Positions 44,113 to 53,979 are shown, numbered from the stretch's first letter. The stretch is 64,000 nt of DNA from Corynebacterium alimapuense (GCF_003716585.1 NZ_PTJO01000005.1:1-64000); one strand, 5' to 3'. A program made the numbers and translations. The notes: generated by a model from the sequence alone, not told the origin.

Positions 44113-44840
44113 GCCTGCTCCGCTTTCGGCCAGCATTCAGGCCGCGGCAGCCACTCCCCAACGATGAGCCCGTCATATCCGCCCTCGCGGAGCTGATCGA
44201 TCCACTGTTGAAGTGGCAACTCGCCGGTTCCTGGGGCACCACGCCCGGGGAAATCGGCGATCTGCAGATGAGCTGGCTCAACGCCAGCCAAATCGAGCAC
44301 TCCCTGGGCGTTGACGGCCACGTGGTAGAGATCCAACAGCAAGCCTCCCGCCCCAGCCCGCTCCAACAAGTTCTGGGCTTGGGCAATGGTGGTCACCGGA
44401 TAGTCCGCCACTCCTGAGAGCGGCTCAATCATGGCGAGACCGCCACACCTGGCATCCAATTCCTCGGCTATCTCAGCAAAGCGTGTGACTTGAATCTGCG
44501 ATAGTTGTTTTCCTCCACGGCCAAGCAACAGATTGAAGCGATTTACTCCGGTGGCCTCATGAATACTGACCACGGCATCGAGGTGAGCCGGTGGCAAGTG
44601 ACTTTGATGGAGTACTCCCCTATCCCCGCTTCCGAGATTTCCGCCCCAGAGATTCAGCGCCACCAGCTCCAGTTCCCGCTGAGCCAACTCTGCAATGAGG
44701 CCATCGATCTTTTCAGGTGCTGGGTCTGGCACCGGAAATGGCCACCACAGCTCGACTGAGGATATTCCGGCGGCTACCGCGGCATCGAGGCCCTCAAGGT
44801 AGGTTGCACGCCCGATCGAACAGTTCATCGCGGTGATCAT
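44109..44840 (-). CDS. Sugar isomerase/epimerase, hydroxypyruvate isomerase-like
   Basis: 243 residues, AP-endonuclease-2-type TIM barrel. The segment [20 protein letters not shown] and the acidic metal ligands ([15 protein letters not shown]) fit the hydroxypyruvate isomerase/IolE-like group. It is divergent from the dehydrogenase gene, with which it could form a small sugar or glyoxylate pathway. The true substrate is uncertain. Confidence 0.8.
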   Translation of the reverse strand: MITAMNCSIGRATYLEGLDAAVAAGISSVELWWPFPVPDPAPEKIDGLIAELAQRELELVALNLWGGNLGSGDRGVLHQSHLPPAHLDAVVSIHEATGVNRFNLLLGRGGKQLSQIQVTRFAEIAEELDARCGGLAMIEPLSGVADYPVTTIAQAQNLLERAGAGGLLLDLYHVAVNAQGVLDLAGVEPAHLQIADFPGRGAPGTGELPLQQWIDQLREGGYDGLIVGEWLPRPECWPKAEQA

Positions 44841-44885
44841 GGAATCTACTGTATCGCCGTGTCTGTCCTCTTAGGATGGATAGCT

Positions 44886-45608
44886 ATGGACATCTCCGCT
44901 AAAAATGTCGTCGTGATCACTGGAGCTGGCAGTGGTCTCGGCCGGACCTTCGCCCGCGCATTGGCCGCAGCTGGTTGGTCGGTGGCCTTGATCGGGCGTC
45001 GATTAGATCGTTTGGAAGAAACCCTCGAGGGCCTTGATCCGGTCGGCGATCATCTCCCATTGGTCTGTGACATAGCCGATCCGGCGGCCGTGAGCCTGGC
45101 ATTTGATCAGCTCATCAGCCACTATGGTCGACTCGACCTATTGGTCAACAACGCTGGAGTTCCGGGGCCAACTGGGCAGCTAGATACCGTGGGATTCGAG
45201 GCTTGGGAGCAGACATTGGCAACCAACCTCACGGGGACTTTCCTTTGCACTCAGCAGGCATTCGCCTGGATGTCTGCTCACGGCGGCGGCAGAATCATCA
45301 ACAACGGATCCATCGCCGCCCATGCCCCTCGCTCAGGGACGGCCGCCTATGCCGCTTCCAAAGCTGCGGTGGCCAGCTTGACGGTCTCGACGGCCCTGGA
45401 TGGCCGGGCCTATGGGATTACCGCCACTGAGCTAGACATCGGAAATGCGCAGACTGATCTACTCGGAAGCTTCACCGGGGATGAGCCCATGTTCGATGCC
45501 ACCGAAGCCGCTCGGCTCTTGGTCACCGTGGCAGCGCTGCCAACTGGAGTCAGCGTCGACCGAGTCACCGTCACCGCCGCCGGTATGCCCTATCTTGGGC
45601 GAGGCTAA
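44886..45608 (+). CDS. Short-chain dehydrogenase/reductase
   Basis: 240 residues from MDISAKNVVVITGAGSGLG. Cofactor loop TGAGSGLG, NNAG motif (LLVNNAGVPGPTG), catalytic Ser in INNGSIAAHAP and YAASK (YxxxK). NADP preference is likely from the RRLDRLEE segment. A TAGGAT box (44872-44877) lies 8 bases upstream. A start at 44859 is possible but less likely. Positions 45609-45729 downstream hold nothing I recognise. Confidence 0.88.
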   Translation: MDISAKNVVVITGAGSGLGRTFARALAAAGWSVALIGRRLDRLEETLEGLDPVGDHLPLVCDIADPAAVSLAFDQLISHYGRLDLLVNNAGVPGPTGQLDTVGFEAWEQTLATNLTGTFLCTQQAFAWMSAHGGGRIINNGSIAAHAPRSGTAAYAASKAAVASLTVSTALDGRAYGITATELDIGNAQTDLLGSFTGDEPMFDATEAARLLVTVAALPTGVSVDRVTVTAAGMPYLGRG

Positions 45609-45729
45609 CTCCATCGAGGCTTGGTCAAACGGAACAGTTGCCCGAAGAAGCACCAGCGAGGGGCTAGCCGGATTTTCGGACACCACCCGCACTAGCCTGC
45701 AACAGCACTGGGCTAAGTAGCTAGGGCAA

Positions 45730-46476
45730 TCAGGACATTCCGGCGAGACCACGTACTAATGCGGTAGCACCACCGGCTGAAGCCAGCAGCAACGAGAGCT
45801 TCCTGGCTTTTTCTCGCGGAACCTTCTTGCTCAGTTTCACTCCCAGCCACAGACCAACGGCCATGCCCAGCATGCCCACCGGCCAAATCAGCCAGTTGGT
45901 TCCGGAAAGATCTCCGGCACCAGAGAGAATCTTGGTCAAAAAGGAGATGGCTCCGGCCACCATAAAGATGGGCTGAAGGGTGGCAGCAAAAGTTTGCTGT
46001 GGCCAGCGAGAGGCCTGCGCGTAGACGGTAATGGCAGGACCTGCGATGCCAGCAAGGGTGTTCATGAAACCACCGGCGATACCAGCAGCGACGGCAGGGG
46101 TGGTCCCGGAGACGGTCGGGATGTATTTCTTGCCGAAGGTAGTCACTGCCAGTGCCAGCAGCAATAGGCCACCGACTAGGGCTTGCAGGAGTGCCCCGGA
46201 TACTTCCCGGACCAAAAGTGCGGCGGGGATAGCTCCGAGGATGAGGACGGAGGAAATAATGGAGAATTTCCGCCAATCGACATACTCCCGAACCGTCATG
46301 GTCGTCGCAGCGGCGTTAATGAACGCCAAGACATTGACCACCAGGATTCCCTCGACTGGTCCCATGATGACCACGAGGACGGGGCCGGCGACAAGACCGA
46401 GCCCCATGCCGGAGATCCGCTGCATGCAGGAGCCGATAAGGACCACTATGAAAATAAGAGTTAGATCGAGAATCAC
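45730..46476 (-). CDS. TSUP/TauE-SafE family membrane transporter
   Basis: 248 residues with about eight transmembrane helices and the family's two-fold repeat (MGLGLVAGPVLVVIMGPVEG and MNTLAGIAGPAITVYAQASR). Family members export or import sulfite, sulfonates or other small anions; the substrate is not predictable. GTG start; a GAGGAG lies 12 bases upstream. Nine bases downstream of coaD on the same strand. Confidence 0.88.
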   Translation of the reverse strand: MILDLTLIFIVVLIGSCMQRISGMGLGLVAGPVLVVIMGPVEGILVVNVLAFINAAATTMTVREYVDWRKFSIISSVLILGAIPAALLVREVSGALLQALVGGLLLLALAVTTFGKKYIPTVSGTTPAVAAGIAGGFMNTLAGIAGPAITVYAQASRWPQQTFAATLQPIFMVAGAISFLTKILSGAGDLSGTNWLIWPVGMLGMAVGLWLGVKLSKKVPREKARKLSLLLASAGGATALVRGLAGMS

Positions 46477-46485
46477 TCGATCAGA

Positions 46486-46971
46486 CTACTCCTCAAGCTC
46501 ACGGTATTTCGCCTGAACGGCCTCAACCACCACATCTGGGAGCATTCCACGGACATCGCCACCGTATTTGGCGACTTCTTTGGACAAAGAAGATGAAATA
46601 TAGCCGTATTTGTTGTCGGTGAGCAGGAACAAGGTGTCAATGCCAGAAAGACGTCGGTTCATCTGCGCCATCGGCAGCTCATACTCATAATCCAACGCAG
46701 TGCGCAGACCTTTGACGAGTGCGTTGACGTTATTGGCGTTGGTGTAGTCGACCAGTAGACCACCCCACCAATCAACCGTGATGCTGGGGACATCCGCGGT
46801 AGCTTTCCGAATGAGCTCCATGCGCTCTTCAATCGTAAACAGCCCGGAGTGCTTGTTCGGGTTTCCGGTGACCAAAACAATGACTTCATCGAAGTGGTCA
46901 GCAGCGCGACGAAAGATATCCAGGTGGCCCATAGTTACCGGGTCGAAGGATCCGGGGCAGACGGCTTTCAC
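46486..46971 (-). CDS. coaD: Phosphopantetheine adenylyltransferase
   Basis: Fourth step of CoA synthesis. 161 residues; nucleotidyltransferase motif CPGSFDPVTMGHLDI (T/HxGH) at the N-terminus and ISSSLSKEVAKYGGDV near the C-terminus. The GTG start follows directly on the rsmD stop (46972), so translation is coupled. coaE is also in this window at 31597. Confidence 0.96.
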   Translation of the reverse strand: MKAVCPGSFDPVTMGHLDIFRRAADHFDEVIVLVTGNPNKHSGLFTIEERMELIRKATADVPSITVDWWGGLLVDYTNANNVNALVKGLRTALDYEYELPMAQMNRRLSGIDTLFLLTDNKYGYISSSLSKEVAKYGGDVRGMLPDVVVEAVQAKYRELEE

Positions 46972-47547
46972 TCAGATCTCCTCTCGTTGGTGGTAGACGG
47001 CCATGTCCATTCGGGCAATGCCGTAGGTACGTTTTTTGAGCTTCTGGGTCGTGGGGACAAAGCCCTCTGGCCAGTCGGTCTCCGGCGAATCTACCTGACG
47101 CTCTACGACCACTGCAGCCTGATCAACCAACGCAGGCTCTAAAGCCTCAAGCATCTCGCGGACCGATTCATCCGCCAACTCATAAGGCGGATCAGCAAGC
47201 ACCATATCGAAATAGCCGCGTGGGGCACGTGCCAAGTACTCCGATACTTTTGCTTGTTCAACCTGGATTGCAGGGTGCCCGACGACCTCGGCATTGCGTC
47301 GAATGATCTCGGTAGCAGCCGAGTTGTCTTCTACCAAGACCACCTCAGCGGCTCCTCTGGAGGCGGCTTCTAGGCCGAGAGCGCCGGAACCGGCGAAGAG
47401 ATCAAGCACGCGGGCATCATGAAAACCGAACCGCACCTGGAGCGAGGAAAATAGACCTTCTCGTGCTCGATCGGAGGTGGGCCGAGTGCCAGTTGGCGGC
47501 ACGGTGATCTTCCGGCCACGGGCTTGTCCAGCAATGATTCGGGTCAT
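46972..47547 (-). CDS. rsmD: 16S rRNA (guanine966-N2)-methyltransferase
   Basis: 191 residues. SAM-binding VLDLFAGSGALGLEAASRG and the N6/N2-methyltransferase motif LADPPYEL are canonical for RsmD, as is its place directly before coaD. Overlaps the biotinyl-protein gene by ATGA. Confidence 0.94.
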   Translation of the reverse strand: MTRIIAGQARGRKITVPPTGTRPTSDRAREGLFSSLQVRFGFHDARVLDLFAGSGALGLEAASRGAAEVVLVEDNSAATEIIRRNAEVVGHPAIQVEQAKVSEYLARAPRGYFDMVLADPPYELADESVREMLEALEPALVDQAAVVVERQVDSPETDWPEGFVPTTQKLKKRTYGIARMDMAVYHQREEI

Positions 47548-47753
47548 GGGTTTACCTCCAGCAATAGATCTCCACCGAGGACATCGGAGAAGTCCTCTTG
47601 AGCCAGGCTAGCTACGGTGCCCGGCCCCGGTGCTGGGACTGGGCCTTCTAGTTTGACTGCCTCGACGGTAGCCAAGACATCGCCGGTGGCCACGGTCTGT
47701 CCGGGATGGACATGAAAGCGCACGATGCCCGCGAAGGGGGCGCAGATATTCAT
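47544..47753 (-). CDS. Small biotinyl/lipoyl carrier-domain protein
   Basis: 69 residues, the whole protein being one biotinyl-type barrel: PFAGIVRFHVHPGQTVATGD and PAPGPGTVASL. The target lysine is K34 in EAVKLEGPV; the canonical biotin site is EAMKME, so both methionines are replaced (V33, L35). Lysine is kept, so modification is possible but not certain. It is encoded 10 bases after recG and coupled to rsmD, far from any carboxylase subunit. The start was chosen at MNICAPFAG; a longer frame overlaps recG. Confidence 0.75.
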   Translation of the reverse strand: MNICAPFAGIVRFHVHPGQTVATGDVLATVEAVKLEGPVPAPGPGTVASLAQEDFSDVLGGDLLLEVNP

Positions 47754-47763
47754 GGCTAACACC

Positions 47764-49875
47764 CTAACTCTTGTCGAGGAACTCGCGATCGCCACGGTCG
47801 ATTTCCAAGACTAGACGTTGTGCCAGCAGCGGGTGCCGGTCAACGAAGCCCTCAGCATCAACCGAGGCTCGTTCGATAATCGCACGGTCCTGAGCAAGAT
47901 TGAGCAGCCGCAGGGTTCGAAGACTGCCAGATTGCCTGGTCCCCAGCACATCGCCTTCTTGACGATGAATCAGATCCAGCTCGGCAAGCTCAAACCCATC
48001 TGACGTCGCGGCCACCTCCCCGATGCGTTGATAGGCGGGGCTGCCGGGCTCAGCGAGGGTATGAAATAGGCATAAGGACTCGTGGCCGCCTCGGCCGATC
48101 CTGCCCCGCAACTGATGGAGCTGGGAGACGCCGAAATTCTCCGCCTCCCGGATGAGCATGACGGTGGCATTAGGAATGTCCACACCGACTTCAATGACGG
48201 TAGTGGCCACCAAGACATCGATCTCTCCGGCGGCGAATGCGCGCATCACCGCATCCTTTTCTTCACCGCTGAGGCGACCGTGAATCACCTCGACTAGGAG
48301 ATCTTGAAATGGACCTTGAGAGAGTTTCTCTGCCAATTCGATGACTCCACCAGCGCCTTCAATGCGTGGGCAGACGATATAGGCTTGCCGCCCAGCGGCT
48401 ACCTCTTCGGTGATTCTGGCTATCGCCCGGGTGATCCAGGCAGGTCGACTCTCTGGAAGCAGCGTCGATTGAATCGGACGTCTACCGCCAGGCAATTCCC
48501 GCAGAGTTGAGACTGCTAAATCACCGAATACGGTCATGGCGATAGTGCGCGGAATGGGGGTGGCAGTCATGACCAACAGGTGAGGAGTCTGGCCCTCGCG
48601 TCCCTTGGCCCGCAAGCGGTCGCGTTGTTCAACGCCGAACCGGTGCTGCTCATCGACCACCACTAGGCCAAGGTCGAAAAACTCCACCGAATCTTGGATG
48701 AGCGCATGGGTGCCGACGACGATATCGGCTTGGCCGGAGATGATATCCAACAAGGCTTGGCGGCGCACAGCGGTCGGCATCGACCCAGTCAGTGGGATGA
48801 CCGTAGCGGCCACGCCAGTCTGTGCCAGAAGCTTGGTCAGCGTCCTAGCGTGCTGGATGGCGAGGACCTCAGTGGGTGCGAGCAGCGCACATTGGCAGTC
48901 GGAGTCAACGGCTTGGAGCATCGCCAACAAAGAGACCACTGTCTTGCCCGAGCCGACTTCGCCTTGGAGCAGCCGACTCATCGGTTCATCGGCCTCAAGG
49001 TCTTCGGAGATTTCATCCAGGACCTGCTGCTGACCATCAGTGAGCTGATAGGGCAATTGTGCCAATAACCCGGCGCGATAGCCGTCTTTGTGGACAGGCA
49101 GCGCAGGTGCGCTGCGTTTGAGGGTATCTAGGCGTCGCAGCGCCATGACCAGGCCGAGAGTGAGCGCTTCGTTGTATTTGAGTCTTTCTAGGTGTGGCTC
49201 GGGGCCTTCGGGTCCGGGTAGGTGGGCGCCGCGGATCGAGGCGTCGAAACTCGGCATGCCAGCAGGTACCTCTCCGAGTGGCTCGGTAATAGGTGGCAGG
49301 GTGCTCAAGATGTATTGGATCGCGCTCATGATTCGCCAGGAGGCAAGTTTGGCGGTCGCTGGGTAGATGGGGACATAGTCGAGGTTGCGGAGGAGCTCGT
49401 CTGGGTCGCCATAGGCGCTGAGGCTGTTGAGTGATCCGGTGCCAGCGGCTTTTTGGCCGGGTGCTGGCAGGAGGAGGAAGTCTGGGTGCTGCAGCTGGGG
49501 TTGCCCTCGGTAGAAATTGAGCTTGCCGGCGAACATCGCTCGAGATCCTTGGTGGAGGACTCGGGTGAGGTACTTGGCGTTGAAAAAGGAGGCAGCGAAG
49601 GTGGTTTGGCCATCTGAGATGGTCAACCTGGTGATTGCTTTGCCAGCGCCGGAGTGGAATTGGCGGATGTCGGTGACCTCGCCTAGGAAGGTGACCATAT
49701 CGCCTTCTTCGGCTTCTTCGGCGAGTACTCCTGATCCGTGTCGGGAGTAGGCCCGGGGGAAGTACTCAAGCAGTAATTGTCCGCAGGTGTGGACACCGAG
49801 CGCCTTCGTGATTGCTTTAGCTTCCTTCGCCGGTAGGACCGCGCTCAGGGGGCGTTCGTCCTTCCACCCGAGCAT
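47764..49875 (-). CDS. recG: ATP-dependent DNA helicase RecG
   Basis: 703 residues. N-terminal wedge/OB domain (about 55-150; VTFLGEVTDIRQFHSG), then SF2 helicase: Walker A GEVGSGKTVVSLLA, DEQHRFG, MTATPIPRT, and QLRGRIGRGGHESLC. Reverses stalled replication forks and processes Holliday junctions. Two bases downstream of the DAK2 gene. Confidence 0.96.
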   Translation of the reverse strand: MLGWKDERPLSAVLPAKEAKAITKALGVHTCGQLLLEYFPRAYSRHGSGVLAEEAEEGDMVTFLGEVTDIRQFHSGAGKAITRLTISDGQTTFAASFFNAKYLTRVLHQGSRAMFAGKLNFYRGQPQLQHPDFLLLPAPGQKAAGTGSLNSLSAYGDPDELLRNLDYVPIYPATAKLASWRIMSAIQYILSTLPPITEPLGEVPAGMPSFDASIRGAHLPGPEGPEPHLERLKYNEALTLGLVMALRRLDTLKRSAPALPVHKDGYRAGLLAQLPYQLTDGQQQVLDEISEDLEADEPMSRLLQGEVGSGKTVVSLLAMLQAVDSDCQCALLAPTEVLAIQHARTLTKLLAQTGVAATVIPLTGSMPTAVRRQALLDIISGQADIVVGTHALIQDSVEFFDLGLVVVDEQHRFGVEQRDRLRAKGREGQTPHLLVMTATPIPRTIAMTVFGDLAVSTLRELPGGRRPIQSTLLPESRPAWITRAIARITEEVAAGRQAYIVCPRIEGAGGVIELAEKLSQGPFQDLLVEVIHGRLSGEEKDAVMRAFAAGEIDVLVATTVIEVGVDIPNATVMLIREAENFGVSQLHQLRGRIGRGGHESLCLFHTLAEPGSPAYQRIGEVAATSDGFELAELDLIHRQEGDVLGTRQSGSLRTLRLLNLAQDRAIIERASVDAEGFVDRHPLLAQRLVLEIDRGDREFLDKS

Positions 49876-49877
49876 TG

Positions 49878-51320
49878 CTACTCGACCCCGATCTCGACTA
49901 AGTGCCCTAACCCGTCTGCTGGAAAGACCAAAACTTCGACGTCGAGTTGTTGATCGAGCTTATCGACGTCGAGTTCAGTGCCGCTCAAGAGGATGACCTG
50001 CTCGGTGGCATCCCCGACCAATCCTGCACAGATCTTTTCGGTCGCTGCTTGAACGGTGGTCTTAACATCATCTTTGGTGACAATCGCAGTGTGCATCGCA
50101 GCTGCGGCTTCAGCCATGGTGTAGGCGGCTACTCCCAGCGGAGCATTCGGATCATGGACGGTCAATGCTGCCAATCCCGAAACTAGGCGTCTGGTGGGCA
50201 CGATGGTGATGGCTTGTTCAAAGGCGTGGGTGGCTCGTTCCACTGCGACCAGTTGGCGACGATCAAGGAGTCCATTGGGCAGCATGATCAATTCTTGGGC
50301 GCTGATGTGGCGGACGAGGCCGAGGATGTCGGAGACGACATCCGGGCCGGGGTTGACTACCATCGCTCCGGCCTGTTGATAGAGGTTAGCCACAGATCCT
50401 TCTGGAGTGACTGCAACGACTACCCGGCGCGGGGCGTCTACTTGGGGGGCACTCGGCAGCACTTCAAGGTGAAGGCCACTGACTTGGCCGGTAGCGAAAG
50501 CAGTCTCGATGACCTTGCCTGCCAGGGTGGTATGGATATGGACGCTGCCGCTGTTTTCATCGTTGCGCGCGATGATCAGGCTGCCTCCCAGCAGCTCGAT
50601 TCGCTCTTGGAGGGTGATGAGGTCTCCGATGAAAAAGAACACTACTTCCAATTCCACCGCGTGTCCGTGGTGCTCGGAGGTGACTGGAGATGGGACATCA
50701 TCGCCTTCGATCTCAGCGAGCAAGGCCTCTAGTAGGACGACGAAACCTGCGCCACCGGCGTCAACGACCCCTGCTTCGCGGAGAATATCGAGCTGGGATG
50801 GAGTTTTTGCTAGTGCGGTTCGGGAGGCAATCACTGCTTCGGTGACTACTTCGTGGAGCTGGCCGTTAGTGGCCTGGGTTGCTTGGGCAGCCACTGCTGC
50901 AGCGCGCAGCACCGTGATGATGGTGCCTTCCACTGGTGCGGAGATGGCTCGATCAACCAGTTGCACGGCCGTCGATAATGCTTGGGCAATGTCTTTGGGC
51001 CCAATAACCTCACTATCGGTGGCATCAGCTACTCCACGCAGCACCTGGCTTAACACTAAGCCCGAGTTTCCCCGGGCTCCCCGAACACTGCCTGCCGATA
51101 GGGCTCGAGCAACCTTTCCTACTTCATTGAAGTCGTCGAGCTTTTCAACCTCTGCTAGCGCGGCTTCCATGGTGTGAGCCATGTTGGACCCAGTATCGGA
51201 ATCGGGCACGGGGAAGACGTTGAGTTCGTTGATTTCCGCACGACGAGCCGATAGCTCGGCCACGGCACGGGTTGCCCAGTCATGCAATCGGGCGCCATCG
51301 AGCTCTCGTGGGAAAGACAT
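49878..51320 (-). CDS. DAK2-domain protein (FakA/YloV-like)
   Basis: 480 residues. The N-terminal DhaL/DAK2 domain (about 10-205) with the Mg-ADP motif NVFPVPDSDTGSNM and SVRGARGNSGLVLSQ; the middle and C-terminal domains resemble those of FakA, the ATP-binding subunit of fatty acid kinase, which needs a FakB partner not present here. Immediately upstream of recG, a common arrangement (yloV-recG). Confidence 0.85.
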   Translation of the reverse strand: MSFPRELDGARLHDWATRAVAELSARRAEINELNVFPVPDSDTGSNMAHTMEAALAEVEKLDDFNEVGKVARALSAGSVRGARGNSGLVLSQVLRGVADATDSEVIGPKDIAQALSTAVQLVDRAISAPVEGTIITVLRAAAVAAQATQATNGQLHEVVTEAVIASRTALAKTPSQLDILREAGVVDAGGAGFVVLLEALLAEIEGDDVPSPVTSEHHGHAVELEVVFFFIGDLITLQERIELLGGSLIIARNDENSGSVHIHTTLAGKVIETAFATGQVSGLHLEVLPSAPQVDAPRRVVVAVTPEGSVANLYQQAGAMVVNPGPDVVSDILGLVRHISAQELIMLPNGLLDRRQLVAVERATHAFEQAITIVPTRRLVSGLAALTVHDPNAPLGVAAYTMAEAAAAMHTAIVTKDDVKTTVQAATEKICAGLVGDATEQVILLSGTELDVDKLDQQLDVEVLVFPADGLGHLVEIGVE

Positions 51321-51331
51321 AGCCCAAGAGT

Positions 51332-51976
51332 CTACAGTCGCCAGTCCACAGTGTCGGCCCCGGCGCGGGCCAGTAGCTCATTGGCTCGGGAGAATGGTCT
51401 AGACCCGAAGAATCCCCGGGAGGCAGATAGGGGTGAGGGATGCGCAGACTCGATACAGGGAGTCTGGCCCAAGAACTTCCTAGCAGTCTGGGCGTCTCGA
51501 CCCCAGAGGATCGCCACCAGCGGTTTATCTCGGTCTACCAATGCTCGGATGGCGGCTTCGGTGACTTCTTCCCAGCCTTGACGACGATGGGATCCAGATT
51601 CGCCAGGGCGAACAGTCAGTACTCGGTTGAGCAACAGAACTCCCTGACCTGACCAGGCGCTGAGATCTCCATCTGCGGGAAGATCAATTCCTAGGTCGTC
51701 ATGGAGTTCACGGTAGATATTGCGCAGACTCCGGGGCAAGGGGCGGACCCCCGGCTTGGTAGAAAAAGCAAGGCCCATCGAATGGCCGGGAGTGGGATAG
51801 GGGTCTTGGCCCACAATAAGAACCTTGACTTGGTCAAAGGGATCAGCGAAGGCTCTGAGAACCTCATCGCCGGGTGGCAGGTAGGCAGGTTCAGTGCTGA
51901 GGAAACGGCCGAGTTCGTGGATACGCTCCTCGACCGGGGCTAGTGCGGGTAGCCAAGATGAGTGGACCGGCAGCAT
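51332..51976 (-). CDS. ung: Uracil-DNA glycosylase
   Basis: Removes uracil from DNA. 214 residues, family 1: the water-activating loop [17 protein letters not shown] and the minor-groove loop [15 protein letters not shown] are intact. Located between thiL (3 bases) and the DAK2 gene (11 bases) in one transcription unit. Confidence 0.96.
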   Translation of the reverse strand: MLPVHSSWLPALAPVEERIHELGRFLSTEPAYLPPGDEVLRAFADPFDQVKVLIVGQDPYPTPGHSMGLAFSTKPGVRPLPRSLRNIYRELHDDLGIDLPADGDLSAWSGQGVLLLNRVLTVRPGESGSHRRQGWEEVTEAAIRALVDRDKPLVAILWGRDAQTARKFLGQTPCIESAHPSPLSASRGFFGSRPFSRANELLARAGADTVDWRL

Positions 51977-51979
51977 GTT

Positions 51980-52948
51980 TTAAAAGCTCACCCACCCATG
52001 GCCATAGCGAGGGGCTTGGCCGTCAATGGTGACGCTCTGCCCGCGAATTACCTGCCCGATTGCTCGGAAACCCGAGGGCGGATCACCAAAAGTGGTGGCC
52101 AACAACGTGTGGTCCTCTCCACCTGCCAGGATCCATTCCCAGGGGTCTGCGCCGAGAAGTTCTGCGGCTCCACACAACAATGGATCTGGGGCAATCGCCG
52201 CCGCAAAGAGATCAATGCCTACTGCGGAGCGACGCGCGATCGTCGATAAGTCGACGACGAGACCATCGGAGTTATCGGTCATACAGGTGGCACCGGTGGC
52301 TCGTGCCACGACTCCACGGCCGGGGTTGAGATAAGGCGCGCAATGAGCGTCCACCAGTGGAGCGAACTGGCGAGGAACTTCCTGCCTGCCATATCGCTTA
52401 AGCAGTGCTAGTCCGGCAGCCGACCAACCGAGCCGACCATGTGCGACAACGTGCTGGTTAAATCTCGCTCGATCCAAGCTCAATGCGGGATGTGATCCGC
52501 CGAGCGAGCCAATGGCTGTCACTGATAGCACTAGCTCATCGCCGGAGGTTAGGTCCCCGCCCACCAGCTCTGCGGAATAGTCCCTCACCCGCGAGGCGAT
52601 TCCGGAAGCGATATCGCGAATAATGACCAACGGGGTATCTGCCGGGGCAGAAACTGCCAGCAATGCGGCGATGGGACGAGCACCCATGGCCTCGATATCG
52701 GCAAAGTTCTGCACGATGGCCTTCATCCCGATTTCCTCGGGCCGAGACCAATCCAGGCTAAAGTGACGACCTTGGATAAGCATGTCGGTGGTGGCCACCC
52801 CCCGCGAGTTAGGGGAAGCGTGGGATAAAACAGCCGCATCATCGCCGTTTCTGGATGAGGGTGCGGCAGCAATGATCTCTTCGATGGCTCGGTGCTCCCC
52901 GACCTCCCCCAGAGTGGGGCCGGAGTAGTGGACGGGAAAGGAGGTCAC
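51980..52948 (-). CDS. thiL: Thiamine-monophosphate kinase
   Basis: Forms thiamine diphosphate. 322 residues; GDDAAVL near the N-terminus (Mg-ATP), TTDMLIQGRHF, and ELVGGDLTSGDELVLSVTAI are typical. GTG start, with an AAAGG upstream. A TATTAG -10 (52960-52965) overlaps the TAGACT -10 of the divergent DUF3515 gene. Apparent first gene of thiL-ung-DAK2-recG-biotinyl-rsmD-coaD. Confidence 0.95.
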   Translation of the reverse strand: MTSFPVHYSGPTLGEVGEHRAIEEIIAAAPSSRNGDDAAVLSHASPNSRGVATTDMLIQGRHFSLDWSRPEEIGMKAIVQNFADIEAMGARPIAALLAVSAPADTPLVIIRDIASGIASRVRDYSAELVGGDLTSGDELVLSVTAIGSLGGSHPALSLDRARFNQHVVAHGRLGWSAAGLALLKRYGRQEVPRQFAPLVDAHCAPYLNPGRGVVARATGATCMTDNSDGLVVDLSTIARRSAVGIDLFAAAIAPDPLLCGAAELLGADPWEWILAGGEDHTLLATTFGDPPSGFRAIGQVIRGQSVTIDGQAPRYGHGWVSF

Positions 52949-52977
52949 ACAAGACCTTTCTAATAGACTGTCACTCT

Positions 52978-53916
52978 ATGAGCGCCGCTGATTCCAACCA
53001 ACTTAGCCGTTATCCTAAAACCGCTGCCTATCTGTTCCTAGTTCTGGCAGTAGCGCTGGTGGTGGGAGTGCTGATTGGCGCCAAAGTGGTCTATGACCGA
53101 GTCTCTACCCAACCTGTGGCTATGACGACGCTTCCTGCTCCCCTGGCGGACTCAGCCGAATGCACGGAGTTCATCGCAGGCCTGCCCGATGAGCTGATCG
53201 GGCACGATCGAGCCGAGATCGCAGAACCGGTTCCCGATGGTGTCGCCGCGTGGTCTTCTAGTTCTCTCGAGCGAGTGACTTTGCGCTGTGGGGTGGACCT
53301 ACCAACGCAATATGACGACTACGCCCAGCCAGTAGAAATCGAGGGCGTGGAATGGCTCTTGGTCAGTGACGTCACCCCGGGGTCAACGCTGGCTAGCTGG
53401 TACTCAGTGGGACGTTCTCCGATTGTGGCAGTAACTGCCGATGAGCTGGCCCTTGATGGTGAAGATAATCCAGTGGCTGAACTCAGTGAGGCTATGATGA
53501 GCTTGGCTGAAACCGAGCAGACTCCTAACCCGGCACCGTTGTCTCAGCTAGCTGCCGGTGATAGCTCCGTGTGTGGCGATCTCATGGACAATCTTCCCGA
53601 TGCCTTGGCCGATGACTACCAACGCATCGAGGTCACAGAATCTGACACTGCCGCGTGGACCTCACAGGGCAAGGAACCGATTGTGTTGCGCTGTGGTGTG
53701 GCTGCGCCGGTCAACTACCAACCAGGTATCCAGCTCAACCAGGTCGATGACATCACCTGGTTCGAAGACACCACCTTGGCTAATGGCACCACGGCCTCGA
53801 CCTGGTTTGCACTCGGCCGAGCTACTGATATCGCGGTGAGCTTGCCCCAAGACACCGGCAATACCGCCATCGTGGAGCTGGGCAGCCTGATCGCCGAGTA
53901 CACCCCGGAGCAATAG
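52978..53916 (+). CDS. Tandem DUF3515 membrane-anchored protein
   Basis: 312 residues. N-terminal membrane anchor (YLFLVLAVALVVGVLIGAKV, about 18-37) and two tandem extracytoplasmic domains, each with a cysteine pair: ECTEFIAGLPDEL...TLRCGVDLP (about 58-105) and VCGDLMDNLPDAL...VLRCGVAAP (about 198-243). The usual actinobacterial DUF3515 protein has a single domain and sits next to thiL and ddl, as here. A TAGACT -10 lies 8 bases before the ATG. Function unknown. Confidence 0.85.
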   Translation: MSAADSNQLSRYPKTAAYLFLVLAVALVVGVLIGAKVVYDRVSTQPVAMTTLPAPLADSAECTEFIAGLPDELIGHDRAEIAEPVPDGVAAWSSSSLERVTLRCGVDLPTQYDDYAQPVEIEGVEWLLVSDVTPGSTLASWYSVGRSPIVAVTADELALDGEDNPVAELSEAMMSLAETEQTPNPAPLSQLAAGDSSVCGDLMDNLPDALADDYQRIEVTESDTAAWTSQGKEPIVLRCGVAAPVNYQPGIQLNQVDDITWFEDTTLANGTTASTWFALGRATDIAVSLPQDTGNTAIVELGSLIAEYTPEQ

Positions 53917-53918
53917 CT

Positions 53919-53936
53919 GACCCGGCGCGCCGGGTC
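53919..53936. terminator. GC-rich palindrome between DUF3515 gene and ddl
   Basis: GACCCGG-CGCG-CCGGGTC, two bases after the stop of the DUF3515 gene and 44 bases beyond the convergent ddl stop. There is no T-run, so termination strength is doubtful. Confidence 0.4.
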
Positions 53937-53979
53937 TCACCACCTCTCCAGGGCTGGCAAAGCGCGCTCAGGGCTGGGC

